From Faecalibacterium sp. I4-3-84 (GTDB lineage: Bacteria; Bacillota; Clostridia; Oscillospirales; Ruminococcaceae): DNA of 64,000 bases. The position numbers and the translations under genes were made by a program. The stretch's first letter is position 1. The number at the start of each line of letters is the position of its first letter. The stretch covers positions 1,612,001 to 1,676,000 of the forward strand of contig NZ_CP094466.1 in NCBI RefSeq assembly GCF_023347255.1. Reading direction: 5' to 3'. The notes beneath the pieces are model-generated. The model was not told the DNA's origin and did not search any database. It worked only from the letters and a program-made list of their open reading frames with translations. Below are positions 15,016-25,386 of the stretch, piece after piece.

Positions 15016-16179
15016 TTACAGCTCGATCTTGCCAAAGCTGAAATCGGCAAAATCGTCCACGCGCTCGGTGCGCTTGGGTGCTACCGGTGCTGCATTCTCT
15101 GCATCACGGGGTGCATAGGTGCGCTCCGGCACGCCGGAAGGCCGCGGGCCGCGGGGTGCACCATTGCGGCTGCCACGGTAACCGCCGCGGTTTCCATTGT
15201 GGTCGCCATGCTCAGAACGGTTCCCGCCGCGATAGCCGCCATTGCGGCTGCCGCCGGGACGACGGCCATTGCCGCGTCCGCCGCGGGGACGGCGCTCGCC
15301 ATAGGTGTTCTCGGTCTGTGCATCGGGTGCGGTGGAGTAGATGACCACACGGCGGTCACGGCCTTCGCCCTTGCTCTCGCTGCGCACGCCCTCCATCTTG
15401 CTGATGGCAGAGTGGATGATACGGCGCTCGTAGGGGTTCATGGGTTCCATGGCAAAGCTGCGGCCGGTCTTGCGCACCTTGGCACCAATGCGCTGTGCCA
15501 GTGCGGTCAGGTCGCTCTCGCGCTTATCGCGGTAGCCGGCCACATCCAGACCCAGCTTGATGTAATCGCCCTCCAGACGGTTTGCCACAAGGCTTGCCAG
15601 ATAGGAAAGGCTCTCCATGGTCTCGCCGCGGCGGCCGATGAGGGCACCCAGCTTTTCACCGTCCAGACGGATGATGGTAGCTTCGCCCTTCTGCACAGCG
15701 CTGAAGGTGACATTCTCCACGCCCATCAGGGCAATGACCTCACGCAGGTAGTCCACAGCAGCCTTGATCTTAGCGTTCTCTTCGATCACGATGGGGACTT
15801 CCGGCTCCTCTTCCTCGGCAGCGGGCTGCTCTGCAGCAGCTTCTGCAGCGGGGGCAGCAGGCTCTTCGGCCTTTGCTTCCGGCTGTGCTGCCGCAGCAGC
15901 AGGCTCCTCTGCCACGGGAGCGGCCTTGACAGCCTCCTGCACGGGAGTCTTTTTCTCAACAACAGGCTCAGCGGGTGCTGCAGCCGGAGCATCCGGCTCC
16001 TCCACGCTCACGCACACCTTAGCGGGGGTGAGCTTCAGTCCCAGAAAACCAGTCTTCTGGGGCATTTCCAGCACTTCGCAGCTGACATTCAGATCATCGG
16101 CCTGCACGCCCAGCAGAGCGCAGGCTTTTGCGCGGGCTTCATCGACCGTTTTGCCGGTCGCTTCCTGCTTACGGATCAT
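15016..16179 (-). CDS. khpB: RNA-binding protein KhpB/Jag with long acidic linker and RG-rich tail
   Basis: Partner of KhpA in a cytoplasmic RNA chaperone linked to cell elongation in firmicutes. 387 residues. The Jag-N domain (1-55, MIRKQEATGKTVDEARAKA) is followed by an Ala-Glu-Pro linker (about 60-130). A KH domain holds GALIGRRGETMESL near 183, and an R3H domain holds NPYERRIIHSAI near 255. From about 295 a tail rich in Arg and Gly (RGGRGNGRRPGGSRNGGYRG) extends well beyond Bacillus Jag (208 residues). It lies 17 bases behind yidC. Confidence 0.92.
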   Translation of the reverse strand: MIRKQEATGKTVDEARAKACALLGVQADDLNVSCEVLEMPQKTGFLGLKLTPAKVCVSVEEPDAPAAAPAEPVVEKKTPVQEAVKAAPVAEEPAAAAAQPEAKAEEPAAPAAEAAAEQPAAEEEEPEVPIVIEENAKIKAAVDYLREVIALMGVENVTFSAVQKGEATIIRLDGEKLGALIGRRGETMESLSYLASLVANRLEGDYIKLGLDVAGYRDKRESDLTALAQRIGAKVRKTGRSFAMEPMNPYERRIIHSAISKMEGVRSESKGEGRDRRVVIYSTAPDAQTENTYGERRPRGGRGNGRRPGGSRNGGYRGGNRSEHGDHNGNRGGYRGSRNGAPRGPRPSGVPERTYAPRDAENAAPVAPKRTERVDDFADFSFGKIEL

Positions 16180-16196
16180 AACCGTTCATCCTCCTC

Positions 16197-17270
16197 TTAT
16201 TCTTTATCCTGCTTGTTCAGCTCGCTCAGCGGCACGGTACGCTCGTCCTTGTAGCGCTCCTCGTCCAGCTGGCGGGCATACTCCAGACGGCGCTTGTTCA
16301 TCTCGCTGGCAGAAAGGTTCTTTTCCGTGGTCTTGCCGGTCTTGGGATCGGTGACCTTGACGGTAGTGTTCTTCACACCGCGTTTTTCCTGCTTTTTCTT
16401 TTCTGCGATCTGCGCTTCGATCTCCTTGCGCATCTTATCGGGGTCGTACACCTTGCGCATGACCTGGGTCTGCACGGTCATCACGATGTTGGAAATGACG
16501 TAGTACAGAGAGAATGCCAGAGGATAGGTGAAGCAGAAGAACAGGTACATCAGCGGCATCATATACATGGTCAGCTTCATGCTGCCCTGCATCTGCTGGC
16601 CGCTGGCCTTCATGCTGATATGGGTGGACAGGAGCATGGTGATGACCGACAGCAGCGGCAGCACGATGTCCAGAGAAAGGCCCAGCTTGGGGATGCGGGT
16701 CAGGTCGATGCCGAGGAAGTTCATGTGCTGGCTGAACTCGGTAATGGTAGCGATCTGCTCGGCGCTGAAGCAGCCCAGCACACCGCCGTTGCCAGCAATC
16801 ACCTGTGCGATGATGTTGGTATCGCGGGTGATGGCGGTAAAGGCGACGCCGGAGGCGGTCAGGGCCTCACCGGCGGCGGTCAGGGCAGCAGCGCTGATGT
16901 GGAAGATGCGCTCCAGCGGATTGTACACGACACCGATAACGCCGAACATGACAAGGAAGTTCAACAGCATGGGCACGCAGCCTGCGGTGGGGCTATAGCC
17001 GTAGTCCTGCTGCAGCTTGAGCATTTCTTCCTGCTGCTTTTCGGGCTTGTCCTTGTACTTGGTCTGGATCTCCATCATCATGGGCTGGAAGGCCGACATT
17101 TTAGCCATGCTCTTCTGCTGGCTCAGCTGCAGAGGGATCTTGACGATGTTGATGAGCAGCGTGAAGATGATGATGTCCCAGCCGTAGCTCGGGAGCAGCT
17201 TGTAGATCCACTCCATGACATAGCCGAGAGGACCGCTCAGGATGTAAAAGAAGTTCATACCTTTGTCCAT
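16197..17270 (-). CDS. yidC: Membrane protein insertase YidC/OxaI
   Basis: Inserts and folds membrane proteins alone or with Sec. 357 residues with the five-segment YidC1/2 core: a first segment near 10-30, WDIIIFTLLINIVKIPLQLSQQKSM, then YGYSPTAGCVPMLLNFLVMFGVIG with the conserved GCVPML. A basic C-terminal tail (KKKQEKRG, then KRRLEYARQLDEE) can contact ribosomes. The segment between about 125 and 175 is longer than usual and Ala/Thr-rich. No lipobox is evident at the N-terminus, which is unlike Bacillus SpoIIIJ. Third gene after rnpA and yidD. Confidence 0.93.
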   Translation of the reverse strand: MDKGMNFFYILSGPLGYVMEWIYKLLPSYGWDIIIFTLLINIVKIPLQLSQQKSMAKMSAFQPMMMEIQTKYKDKPEKQQEEMLKLQQDYGYSPTAGCVPMLLNFLVMFGVIGVVYNPLERIFHISAAALTAAGEALTASGVAFTAITRDTNIIAQVIAGNGGVLGCFSAEQIATITEFSQHMNFLGIDLTRIPKLGLSLDIVLPLLSVITMLLSTHISMKASGQQMQGSMKLTMYMMPLMYLFFCFTYPLAFSLYYVISNIVMTVQTQVMRKVYDPDKMRKEIEAQIAEKKKQEKRGVKNTTVKVTDPKTGKTTEKNLSASEMNKRRLEYARQLDEERYKDERTVPLSELNKQDKE

Positions 17271-17352
17271 TCTGCCCCGTCTGTGGCACGGGACTTGTTA
17301 TTTTTATCGTAGGACACGCTGCCCACAGTGCACCGCGTCACAAGAAGCATAT

Positions 17353-17667
17353 TTACTTTTCCACCTTTTGCTTGTGCCGTGTGGAAAACAGCTTTGCGGG
17401 CTGCAGCCGGCGGGCAGGGTTCTGCCATCTTCCCTGCTCCGGCACCGGGTCAAAGCCCCATTTGCCGAAGGGATTGCACCGGGCGATGCGCCATGCCCCC
17501 AGCAGGATGCCCTTTACGCACCCATGGGTCATGATGGCCTGCATGGTGTAGTTGCTGCAGCTGGGCGTAAAACGGCAGCTGCGGCCGATCCATGGGCTGA
17601 GAGTGTACTGGTAGGCCCGGATGGGCACGCACAGCGCGCGGCGGCAGATGTACTGCAGGCGGTTCAT
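17353..17667 (-). CDS. yidD: Membrane protein insertion efficiency factor YidD
   Basis: Small protein that aids YidC-dependent insertion. 104 residues with the family signature: YQYTLSPWIGRSCRFTPSCSNYTMQAI, then GAWRIARCNPFGKWGFDPVP. It overlaps the rnpA stop by four bases (ATGA), giving translational coupling. The last 25 residues are a basic tail not shared with shorter homologues. Confidence 0.93.
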   Translation of the reverse strand: MNRLQYICRRALCVPIRAYQYTLSPWIGRSCRFTPSCSNYTMQAIMTHGCVKGILLGAWRIARCNPFGKWGFDPVPEQGRWQNPARRLQPAKLFSTRHKQKVEK

Positions 17668-18074
17668 GCGTCCGGCTTTTCCGCCTGTGCCCTGCGTGCC
17701 GGGGGCACGGTGGCAGGGGGCGGCGCATCCGGCCGTTTGGCCTTATCCGGCAGACCAGCTTGTGCAAACAGCTTTGCCACAACGCTGCTCAGCTGCCAGC
17801 TCTTCAGCCGCGGGGTCATACCGCGGGCTACAAAGATCAGATCATAGCCGCCGATGTTGTAGTCCAGATGCTCGTCGATGGCCGCCTTCATCACGCGGCG
17901 GGCGCGGTTGCGCTGCACGGCGTGGCCGATCTTTTTGGTGGCGGTCAGACCCACGCGGGTCTTTTTGCTGCGGGTCTTGAGTACATACATCACAAGACCG
18001 GGGTTCACATAGGATTTGCCGCGGGCATACACTCTGCCAAACTCGCTGTTGCGGCGGATGGGACGATAGCGCAT
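17664..18074 (-). CDS. rnpA: Ribonuclease P protein component
   Basis: Protein subunit of RNase P, which matures tRNA 5' ends. 136 residues starting MRYRPIRRNSEFGRVYARGK, behind GAAAGGAGG. The conserved RNR block reads KKIGHAVQRNRARRVMKAA near 60-78 and is followed by GYDLIFVARG. The tail after about 112 is proline- and basic-rich and probably disordered. First gene of rnpA-yidD-yidC-khpB. Confidence 0.95.
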   Translation of the reverse strand: MRYRPIRRNSEFGRVYARGKSYVNPGLVMYVLKTRSKKTRVGLTATKKIGHAVQRNRARRVMKAAIDEHLDYNIGGYDLIFVARGMTPRLKSWQLSSVVAKLFAQAGLPDKAKRPDAPPPATVPPARRAQAEKPDA

Positions 18075-18132
18075 GATTCCGCGCCTCCTTTCTGTGGCTG
18101 AGAACACGCCCCGAAGGGTGCATTCTTCAGCC

Positions 18133-18138
18133 AGTATA
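18133..18138 (-). promoter_or_regulatory. -10 element of the rnpA operon promoter
   Basis: TATACT preceded by TGA gives an extended -10 (TGn). A weak -35 TTTCAA lies 17 bases upstream. The start of transcription would fall about 50 bases before the rnpA start codon. Confidence 0.5.
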
Positions 18139-18197
18139 TCAAAAATTTTTCGACTTTGAAAGCCCATGCGGGCATTTTTACGAAAATTCTTTCAATT

Positions 18198-18241
18198 TTC
18201 AAAAAAAAAAATAAGACCGCTAATCCAATATCAGCGGTCTT
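18198..18241 (-). terminator. Terminator of rpmH
   Basis: AAGACCGCT / AGCGGTCTT with an 11-base loop, followed on the minus strand by a run of A-interrupted T (TTATTTTTTTTTTT). It makes rpmH a separate transcript from rnpA. Confidence 0.85.
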
Positions 18242-18289
18242 TTGTGCGCATATTCATTTCTGCGCCGGATCCCGTCATAAAAGGCCGGA

Positions 18290-18424
18290 TCAGACAGTCA
18301 GGCTCTTGCGGCCCTTTGCACGGCGAGCATTGATGACCTTACGGCCGTTCTTGGTGCTCATGCGGGTCAGAAAGCCATGAACTTCCTTGCGCTGACGCTT
18401 CTTGGGCTGAAAAGTTCTCTTCAT
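18290..18424 (-). CDS. rpmH: 50S ribosomal protein L34
   Basis: 44 residues, [19 protein letters not shown] then [24 protein letters not shown], an unmistakable L34. GGAGGATACAACC precedes the ATG. It lies 356 bases from dnaA on the opposite strand, the standard firmicute arrangement. Confidence 0.97.
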   Translation of the reverse strand: MKRTFQPKKRQRKEVHGFLTRMSTKNGRKVINARRAKGRKSLTV

Positions 18425-18503
18425 GGTTGTATCCTCCGTAAAAACTTATCCCCGGTATGGGGTCTGATGTGGTCCCAGATTGGGGACAGGCTTGCAATTC
18501 AAC

Positions 18504-18533
18504 AGTATATCGCATAGTATGGCGTTCTGTCAA
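18504..18533 (-). promoter_or_regulatory. Promoter of rpmH
   Basis: Minus-strand TTGACA (18528-18533) and TATACT (18504-18509) with an 18-base spacer; near-consensus, as expected for a ribosomal protein gene. Confidence 0.8.
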
Positions 18534-18702
18534 GCATTTTTTTCGCTTTCCTTCAAACTTTTTTGTGAAAAGATTTTCAACTTTTTCACCATTCTGCCGT
18601 GGAAAACTCTTTTGCCACAAGATATTGTGGCCCTGTTTTGCCCATGCCACAACGGCCGTGCAGGGGCTTTTCTTATGTATTATAAATTACATTATAGAAA
18701 TA

Positions 18703-18731
18703 TGGACGCACAGCGTTTTTTGTGGTATACT
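18703..18731 (+). promoter_or_regulatory. Promoter of dnaA
   Basis: TGGACG (18703-18708) and TATACT (18726-18731) with a 17-base spacer. The rpmH-dnaA gap also holds DnaA-box-like sequences (CGTGGAAAA at about 18598 and an ATTGTGG/CCACAA pair near 18626-18656), so DnaA autoregulation is likely. Confidence 0.65.
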
Positions 18732-18780
18732 AACCTAGTATCAGCAGCATTGTTGAAAACTTTAACGGAGTGGATGTTTT

Positions 18781-20103
18781 ATGGATTCTTTTAAGGACGT
18801 TTTAGAGGCCGCCCAGGCGTACTGCAAAACGCAGATGGCCGAGCCGACCTATAATCTCTATATCGACGGACTGGAGCCGATCAGCTTTGAGGATTCCAGC
18901 CACATCACCCTTTCGGTGCGCAACGACTTCATCTGCAAGATCGTGACGGACCGCTACCTTGGCCTGCTCAAGGAAGCCTTCAAGACCGTGCTAGGCTTCG
19001 ACGTGGACATCACGCTGGTGGTGCCCAGCACGCCGCCGCACGAGGTGGTGCTGGCCCAGCAGTACGAGGCGAACCCCGCCTCCCCGCAGGGCAACTACGA
19101 GTTCACATTTGAAAACTTCATCAAAGGCCCTTCCAACCAGTTTGCGTTTGCTGCTGCACAGGCGGTTGCGGCCAATCCCTCCGGCGCATACAACCCGCTG
19201 TTCATCTACGGCGGCTCCGGCCTTGGCAAGACCCATCTGCTCACGGCCATCCAGACCGAGATCAAGCGCACCCACCCCGATTTCGTCATCATGTACGTTA
19301 CCTGCGAGCAGTTCACCAATGAGCTGATCGCCGCCATCCGCGCCGGCAGCACCGAGGACTTCCGCATGAAGTACCGCGTGGCAGACCTGCTGCTGGTAGA
19401 CGATATCCAGTTCATCGCCGGCAAGGAGTCTACGCAGGAGGAGTTCTTCCACACCTTCAACTCCCTGCACGATGCCCACAAGCAGATCGTCATTGCCTCC
19501 GACCGCCCGGCCAAGGAGATCAAAAGTCTGGAAGAGCGGCTGCGCACCCGCTTTGAGTGGGGCCTGACCGCCGATGTGCAGCCGCCGGATTTTGAGACCC
19601 GCGTGGCCATCGTCAAGCGCAAGGCAGAGCTTTTGCATCTGGATCTTCCCGAGGATGTGGCCGAGTTCATTGCCAACCACCTGAAGAACAACATCCGTCA
19701 GCTGGAAGGCGCTGTAAAAAAACTGAACGCCTACTACATGCTGGAGGGCATCCAGCCAGTCATCAGTGTGGCCCAGAATGCCATCAAGGACATCCTCAAC
19801 GAGACCCAGCCGGTACCCGTGACCATCGAGAAGATCATCGGCGAGGTGTCCCGCACCTTCAACGTCTCCCCTGCCGACATCCGCGGCACCAAGCGCAACG
19901 CCAACGTTGCCTCTGCCCGCCGTGTGGCCATCTACATCCTGCGCGAGGTCACCGGCATGAGCATGGAAGAGATCGGCCGTGAATTCTCCGGCCGTGACCA
20001 CTCCACCATCGTCTACTCCCTCAAGACCATGGAGCGTGACATGAAGAACGACCAGCACCTGCGCGAGACCGTGAGCGACATCATCAAGAACGTGAAGGCC
20101 TGA
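18781..20103 (+). CDS. dnaA: Chromosomal replication initiator protein DnaA
   Basis: AAA+ ATPase that binds DnaA boxes and opens oriC. 440 residues. Domain I covers about 1-75 and a short linker follows. The AAA+ core has Walker A GGSGLGKTH near 145 and Walker B LLLVDDIQF near 205. Domain IV carries the DnaA-box reading motif GREFSGRDHSTIVYSL near 400. GGAGTGGATGTTTT in front of the ATG supports the start. It heads the dnaA-dnaN-rlbA-recF-remB-gyrB-gyrA run. Confidence 0.98.
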   Translation: MDSFKDVLEAAQAYCKTQMAEPTYNLYIDGLEPISFEDSSHITLSVRNDFICKIVTDRYLGLLKEAFKTVLGFDVDITLVVPSTPPHEVVLAQQYEANPASPQGNYEFTFENFIKGPSNQFAFAAAQAVAANPSGAYNPLFIYGGSGLGKTHLLTAIQTEIKRTHPDFVIMYVTCEQFTNELIAAIRAGSTEDFRMKYRVADLLLVDDIQFIAGKESTQEEFFHTFNSLHDAHKQIVIASDRPAKEIKSLEERLRTRFEWGLTADVQPPDFETRVAIVKRKAELLHLDLPEDVAEFIANHLKNNIRQLEGAVKKLNAYYMLEGIQPVISVAQNAIKDILNETQPVPVTIEKIIGEVSRTFNVSPADIRGTKRNANVASARRVAIYILREVTGMSMEEIGREFSGRDHSTIVYSLKTMERDMKNDQHLRETVSDIIKNVKA

Positions 20104-20500
20104 CCTCAGAAATCGTGCAAAAGTCGTACTCATTTATGGGTGAAACCCCAAAATATGGGGAGAAAACGGAACAAAACGGGAAAAAAGAACCTATATCTTG
20201 TGGTAAAAACGCAAACCTTTCCACACTTTCCACAGAGTTTTCAACATTCAACCTCCGTTCTCCACATGGTCTGTGGAAAGAAAGACCTATCCCAACCTTT
20301 CCACGATCCATTCACAACACATTCACAACCCCGTGGAAACCAAAACCCCCGCATTCCGACAAGGCTTTTCGGGGTTTTCCACAAGTTCCCCACCCCCTAC
20401 TACGGTTACTACAACAAGTTCAATAAGATAGACCGATTCTGAAACTGTTTTCAAACACAAAACAACATCAGAAACGAAAAAACAAAGGAGAGAATTCAGT
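20104..20500. other. Replication origin oriC (dnaA-dnaN spacer)
   Basis: 397 bases packed with DnaA boxes: CTTTCCACA at 20217 and 20226, TTCTCCACA at 20258, reverse CTTTCCACA at 20272, CTTTCCACG at 20297, reverse GTTTCCACG at 20332 and a perfect TTTTCCACA at 20375. TTCACAAC occurs twice between them. An AT-rich stretch from about 20400 to 20490 next to dnaN is the likely unwinding element. Transcription points away from here on both sides. The dnaN start and its ribosome site lie at the end. Confidence 0.85.
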
Positions 20501-21607
20501 TTGAACATCGTATGTGATAAAGTTCTGCTGAGCGCAGCCATCGATGGTGTGTCCAAAGCCGTCACCATGCGTTCTGCCATCCCTGTGCTGGAAGGCATCC
20601 TGCTGAAAGCCGAAGGCTTCCAGCTCAACCTCACCGGCTACGATCTGGAAATGGGCATCGTGACCACCATCGAAGCCAATGTCAAGGAAGCCGGCGAGGT
20701 TGTGCTGAATGCAAAGCTGCTCAGCAGCATGATCAGCCGGATGCCCGCCGGTCAGGTCAGCATCCTCTCTGCCGAGAACGGCAAGACCACCATCCAGAGC
20801 GGCGTGGTCCAGTTCGAGATCCAGTCCATGCCGGCCAACGATTTCCCCGAGCTGCCCAATACCGGAGCGGAAGAGACCCTGACCATCAAGACCGGCGTGC
20901 TGAAAGATATGATCGATCGTACGTTATATGCTGTCAGCCAGGACGAGAAAAAGCCCGCCCACACCGGTGAGCTGTTCGAGATCCTGCCCGACAAGCTGAC
21001 TGTGGTGGCACTGGACGGCTACCGTCTGGCCATCGTGGAACGCCCGGTGACGGCGGTAAAGGATATCCGCATCATCGTGCCCAGCAAGACCATGACCGAG
21101 GTCGCCCACCTGCTGCCCAACGACGACGAAGAGCCGGTGCACATCAGCGCCAACCGCCGCTATGTGGTCTTTATGGCCGGCGGCTACACCATCATGAGCC
21201 GTCTGATCGAGGGCGAGTTCCTCAACTACCGCAACGTGATCCCCGCCGACAGCCGCACCCGCGTGACCATCGACACCAAGGAATTCATCGAGACCATCGA
21301 GCGTGCTTCGCTGATTATTACAGAGCGTTTAAAAAATCCTCTTCGCATCTCCTTTACAGAGGGTAGAGTCGTGGTGCGCTGCCAGACCAACCTTGGCCGC
21401 GTGGTGGACGAGTTCAACGCCGACTGCGAGGGCGACGAAGTGGAGATCGGCTTCAACAACCGTTATCTGCTGGATGCGCTGCGCAACGCCCGCACCGAGA
21501 AGGTCCGCATGGAGATCAGCGGCCCTCTGAGCCCGGTCAAGGTGCTGCCTGCCGAGGGCAACGACTTTTTGTATCTGGTGCTGCCGGTGCGCTTCAAGAA
21601 CGATTAA
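20501..21607 (+). CDS. dnaN: DNA polymerase III beta subunit (sliding clamp)
   Basis: Ring-shaped processivity clamp. 368 residues from a TTG start: AAAGGAGAGAATTCAG precedes TTG AAC ATC, and no other start fits the conserved N-terminus MNIVCDKVLLSAAIDGVSKA. The three clamp domains are all present, and the C-terminus VKVLPAEGNDFLYLVLPVRF matches the family. Use of TTG may tune its level against dnaA. Confidence 0.97.
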   Translation: MNIVCDKVLLSAAIDGVSKAVTMRSAIPVLEGILLKAEGFQLNLTGYDLEMGIVTTIEANVKEAGEVVLNAKLLSSMISRMPAGQVSILSAENGKTTIQSGVVQFEIQSMPANDFPELPNTGAEETLTIKTGVLKDMIDRTLYAVSQDEKKPAHTGELFEILPDKLTVVALDGYRLAIVERPVTAVKDIRIIVPSKTMTEVAHLLPNDDEEPVHISANRRYVVFMAGGYTIMSRLIEGEFLNYRNVIPADSRTRVTIDTKEFIETIERASLIITERLKNPLRISFTEGRVVVRCQTNLGRVVDEFNADCEGDEVEIGFNNRYLLDALRNARTEKVRMEISGPLSPVKVLPAEGNDFLYLVLPVRFKND

Positions 21608-21619
21608 GAGGGCGAAATT

Positions 21620-21835
21620 ATGCAGAAAATTCTCATCCATACGGAATTTATCAAGCTGGATGCCCTGCTGAAATATGCAGGCCTGTGCGAGACCGGCGGC
21701 GAAGCCAAGGAGCTGGTGCAGGGCGGTGCCGTGAAGGTGAACGGCGAGGTGTGCACCATGCGCGGCAAGAAGTGCCGTGCCGGTGATGTGATCGAGCTGG
21801 ACGGCCAGACCGTGGAAGTGGGTCAGGGCCAGTAA
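21620..21835 (+). CDS. rlbA: S4-domain RNA-binding protein RlbA/YaaA
   Basis: 71 residues that are a single S4 fold ([21 protein letters not shown], then [12 protein letters not shown] and GDVIELDG). Proteins of this type at this locus are linked to ribosome assembly. The stop overlaps the recF start by one base (TAATG), giving translational coupling. Confidence 0.9.
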   Translation: MQKILIHTEFIKLDALLKYAGLCETGGEAKELVQGGAVKVNGEVCTMRGKKCRAGDVIELDGQTVEVGQGQ

Positions 21836-22956
21836 TGCGTCTGCTTTCACTGGAAGTTGCGAATTACCGCAATATTGCGGCAGCGCAGCTGGAACCGGGC
21901 CGGGAGCTGACCGTGATCTGCGGCAACAACGGTCAGGGCAAAACGAACCTGTTGGAGGCCATCTGGCTTCTGACCGGCGGCAAAAGCTTCCGGGGCGGCA
22001 AGGATGCCGAGCTTGTGCGCCGCGGAGAAACATTCGCGGTACTGGAGGCCGTCACCCAACGCACCCGGCAGGAGGATCAGGAACCGGACGAACCGGCAAA
22101 TGTGCGCATTACGGTGGGCACGCCGGATGCACAGCGCCCCGGCCGGTATGCATCGGTCAACGGCTCTCCGCCCAAGCGGGCGGCGGGCCTTGCGGGCAGC
22201 TTTCCGGCTGTGGTGTTCGACCCCGGGCACCTGAGCCTTGTAAAAGGTGCACCGGAAGGACGGCGGCGGTTTCTGGACGCAGCGCTGTGCCAGCTGTACC
22301 CCGGCTACCTTGCCACCTACCGCCGCTATGTGCGGGCATTGCAGCAGAAAAACGCACTGCTTCGTCATTCGGCGGCTGGCGTAGAGCGCCCGTGGGCAGA
22401 AAAATGCGCCCTGCTGGAAGTGCTGAACCTGGAACTTGCCGCACAGGGCGAGGCCATCCAGAAGCGGCGGCGGGAGTATCTGGCCCTGCTCACACCGCTG
22501 GCCTGCGCCAACTATGCCGAGCTTTCCCACGGGGCAGAGCGCATGGCGGTGCGGTATGCCGCCCAGTTTGAGCCGGGCGGGCTGTCCACACTTTTGAAGC
22601 AGCGCCAGAACGAAGAGCTGCGCGCCGGGCAGAGCCTGTGCGGCATCCACCGCGAGGACGTTGAGCTGCTGCTGGACGACCAGCCCGCAAAGGTGTTTGC
22701 GAGTCAGGGACAGCAGCGCAGCGTGGTGCTGAGCCTGAAAATGGCCGAAGCGGCTGCCGCTGCCCGGATCACCGGAGAGCACCCGGTGCTCCTGCTGGAC
22801 GATGTGCTCAGCGAGCTGGACGAGGGCCGCAAGCAGTATCTGCTCACCCGCATGAAGGAAAAGCAGACCTTCGTGACCAGCTGCGATGATACCGCGTTCC
22901 TGAAAACGGACGGCGAAGTGTACCGCATGAACGGCGGTGTGCTGAGCAAAGCATGA
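21835..22956 (+). CDS. recF: DNA replication and repair protein RecF
   Basis: SMC-like ATPase that helps load RecA at gaps. 373 residues. Walker A GNNGQGKTNLLEAI lies near residue 30, the signature FASQGQQRSVVLSLKMAEA near 282, and Walker B VLLLDDVLSELDEGRK near 320. A glutamate/glutamine stretch in the N-terminal lobe (residues 70-85, ERRTRQEDQEPDEPAN-like) is longer than in Bacillus RecF. Confidence 0.95.
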   Translation: MRLLSLEVANYRNIAAAQLEPGRELTVICGNNGQGKTNLLEAIWLLTGGKSFRGGKDAELVRRGETFAVLEAVTQRTRQEDQEPDEPANVRITVGTPDAQRPGRYASVNGSPPKRAAGLAGSFPAVVFDPGHLSLVKGAPEGRRRFLDAALCQLYPGYLATYRRYVRALQQKNALLRHSAAGVERPWAEKCALLEVLNLELAAQGEAIQKRRREYLALLTPLACANYAELSHGAERMAVRYAAQFEPGGLSTLLKQRQNEELRAGQSLCGIHREDVELLLDDQPAKVFASQGQQRSVVLSLKMAEAAAAARITGEHPVLLLDDVLSELDEGRKQYLLTRMKEKQTFVTSCDDTAFLKTDGEVYRMNGGVLSKA

Positions 22957-23038
22957 AGAAATGATGCAAAAGTACATGCAGCCGCCGGTGAATAAACGGC
23001 GTTTTATGCATGAACTGCCAGAATGAGGAAAATACTGT

Positions 23039-23296
23039 ATGTATATTCATCTGGGCCGTGACTACGTGCTGAATGACCGGGACATCATCGGCATCTTCAA
23101 TCTGGAAACCACCACCATCACCCCCCGGGGCCGGGAGTTTCTGAACTACGCCCAGAAGAACGGCGCGGTGGTGAGCCTTTCGGACGAGCTGCCCCAGAGC
23201 TATGTTCTGGCAGACGGGGCCGTGGTGGATACGGTGTATCTTTCGGAGCTGTCGCCTGCTGCCATGCGGCGCAGAGCCGAAAAAATGATCGAGTAA
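23039..23296 (+). CDS. remB: DUF370 family protein, RemB-like (YaaB)
   Basis: 85 residues, MYIHLGRDYVLNDRDIIGIFNLE, then ITPRGREFLNYAQKNG. The fold is that of the RemA/RemB DNA-binding regulators, and the recF-gyrB position is that of yaaB/remB in Bacillus. What it regulates here is unknown. Confidence 0.88.
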   Translation: MYIHLGRDYVLNDRDIIGIFNLETTTITPRGREFLNYAQKNGAVVSLSDELPQSYVLADGAVVDTVYLSELSPAAMRRRAEKMIE

Positions 23297-23361
23297 ACCA
23301 GCCAACAGGCGGAGAATATGCTCTGCTTTTACGATAGATCGAACAAAAATGCAAACATTGA

Positions 23362-25374
<2,013 letters not shown>

Positions 25375-25386
25375 TTGGAGGAAACA

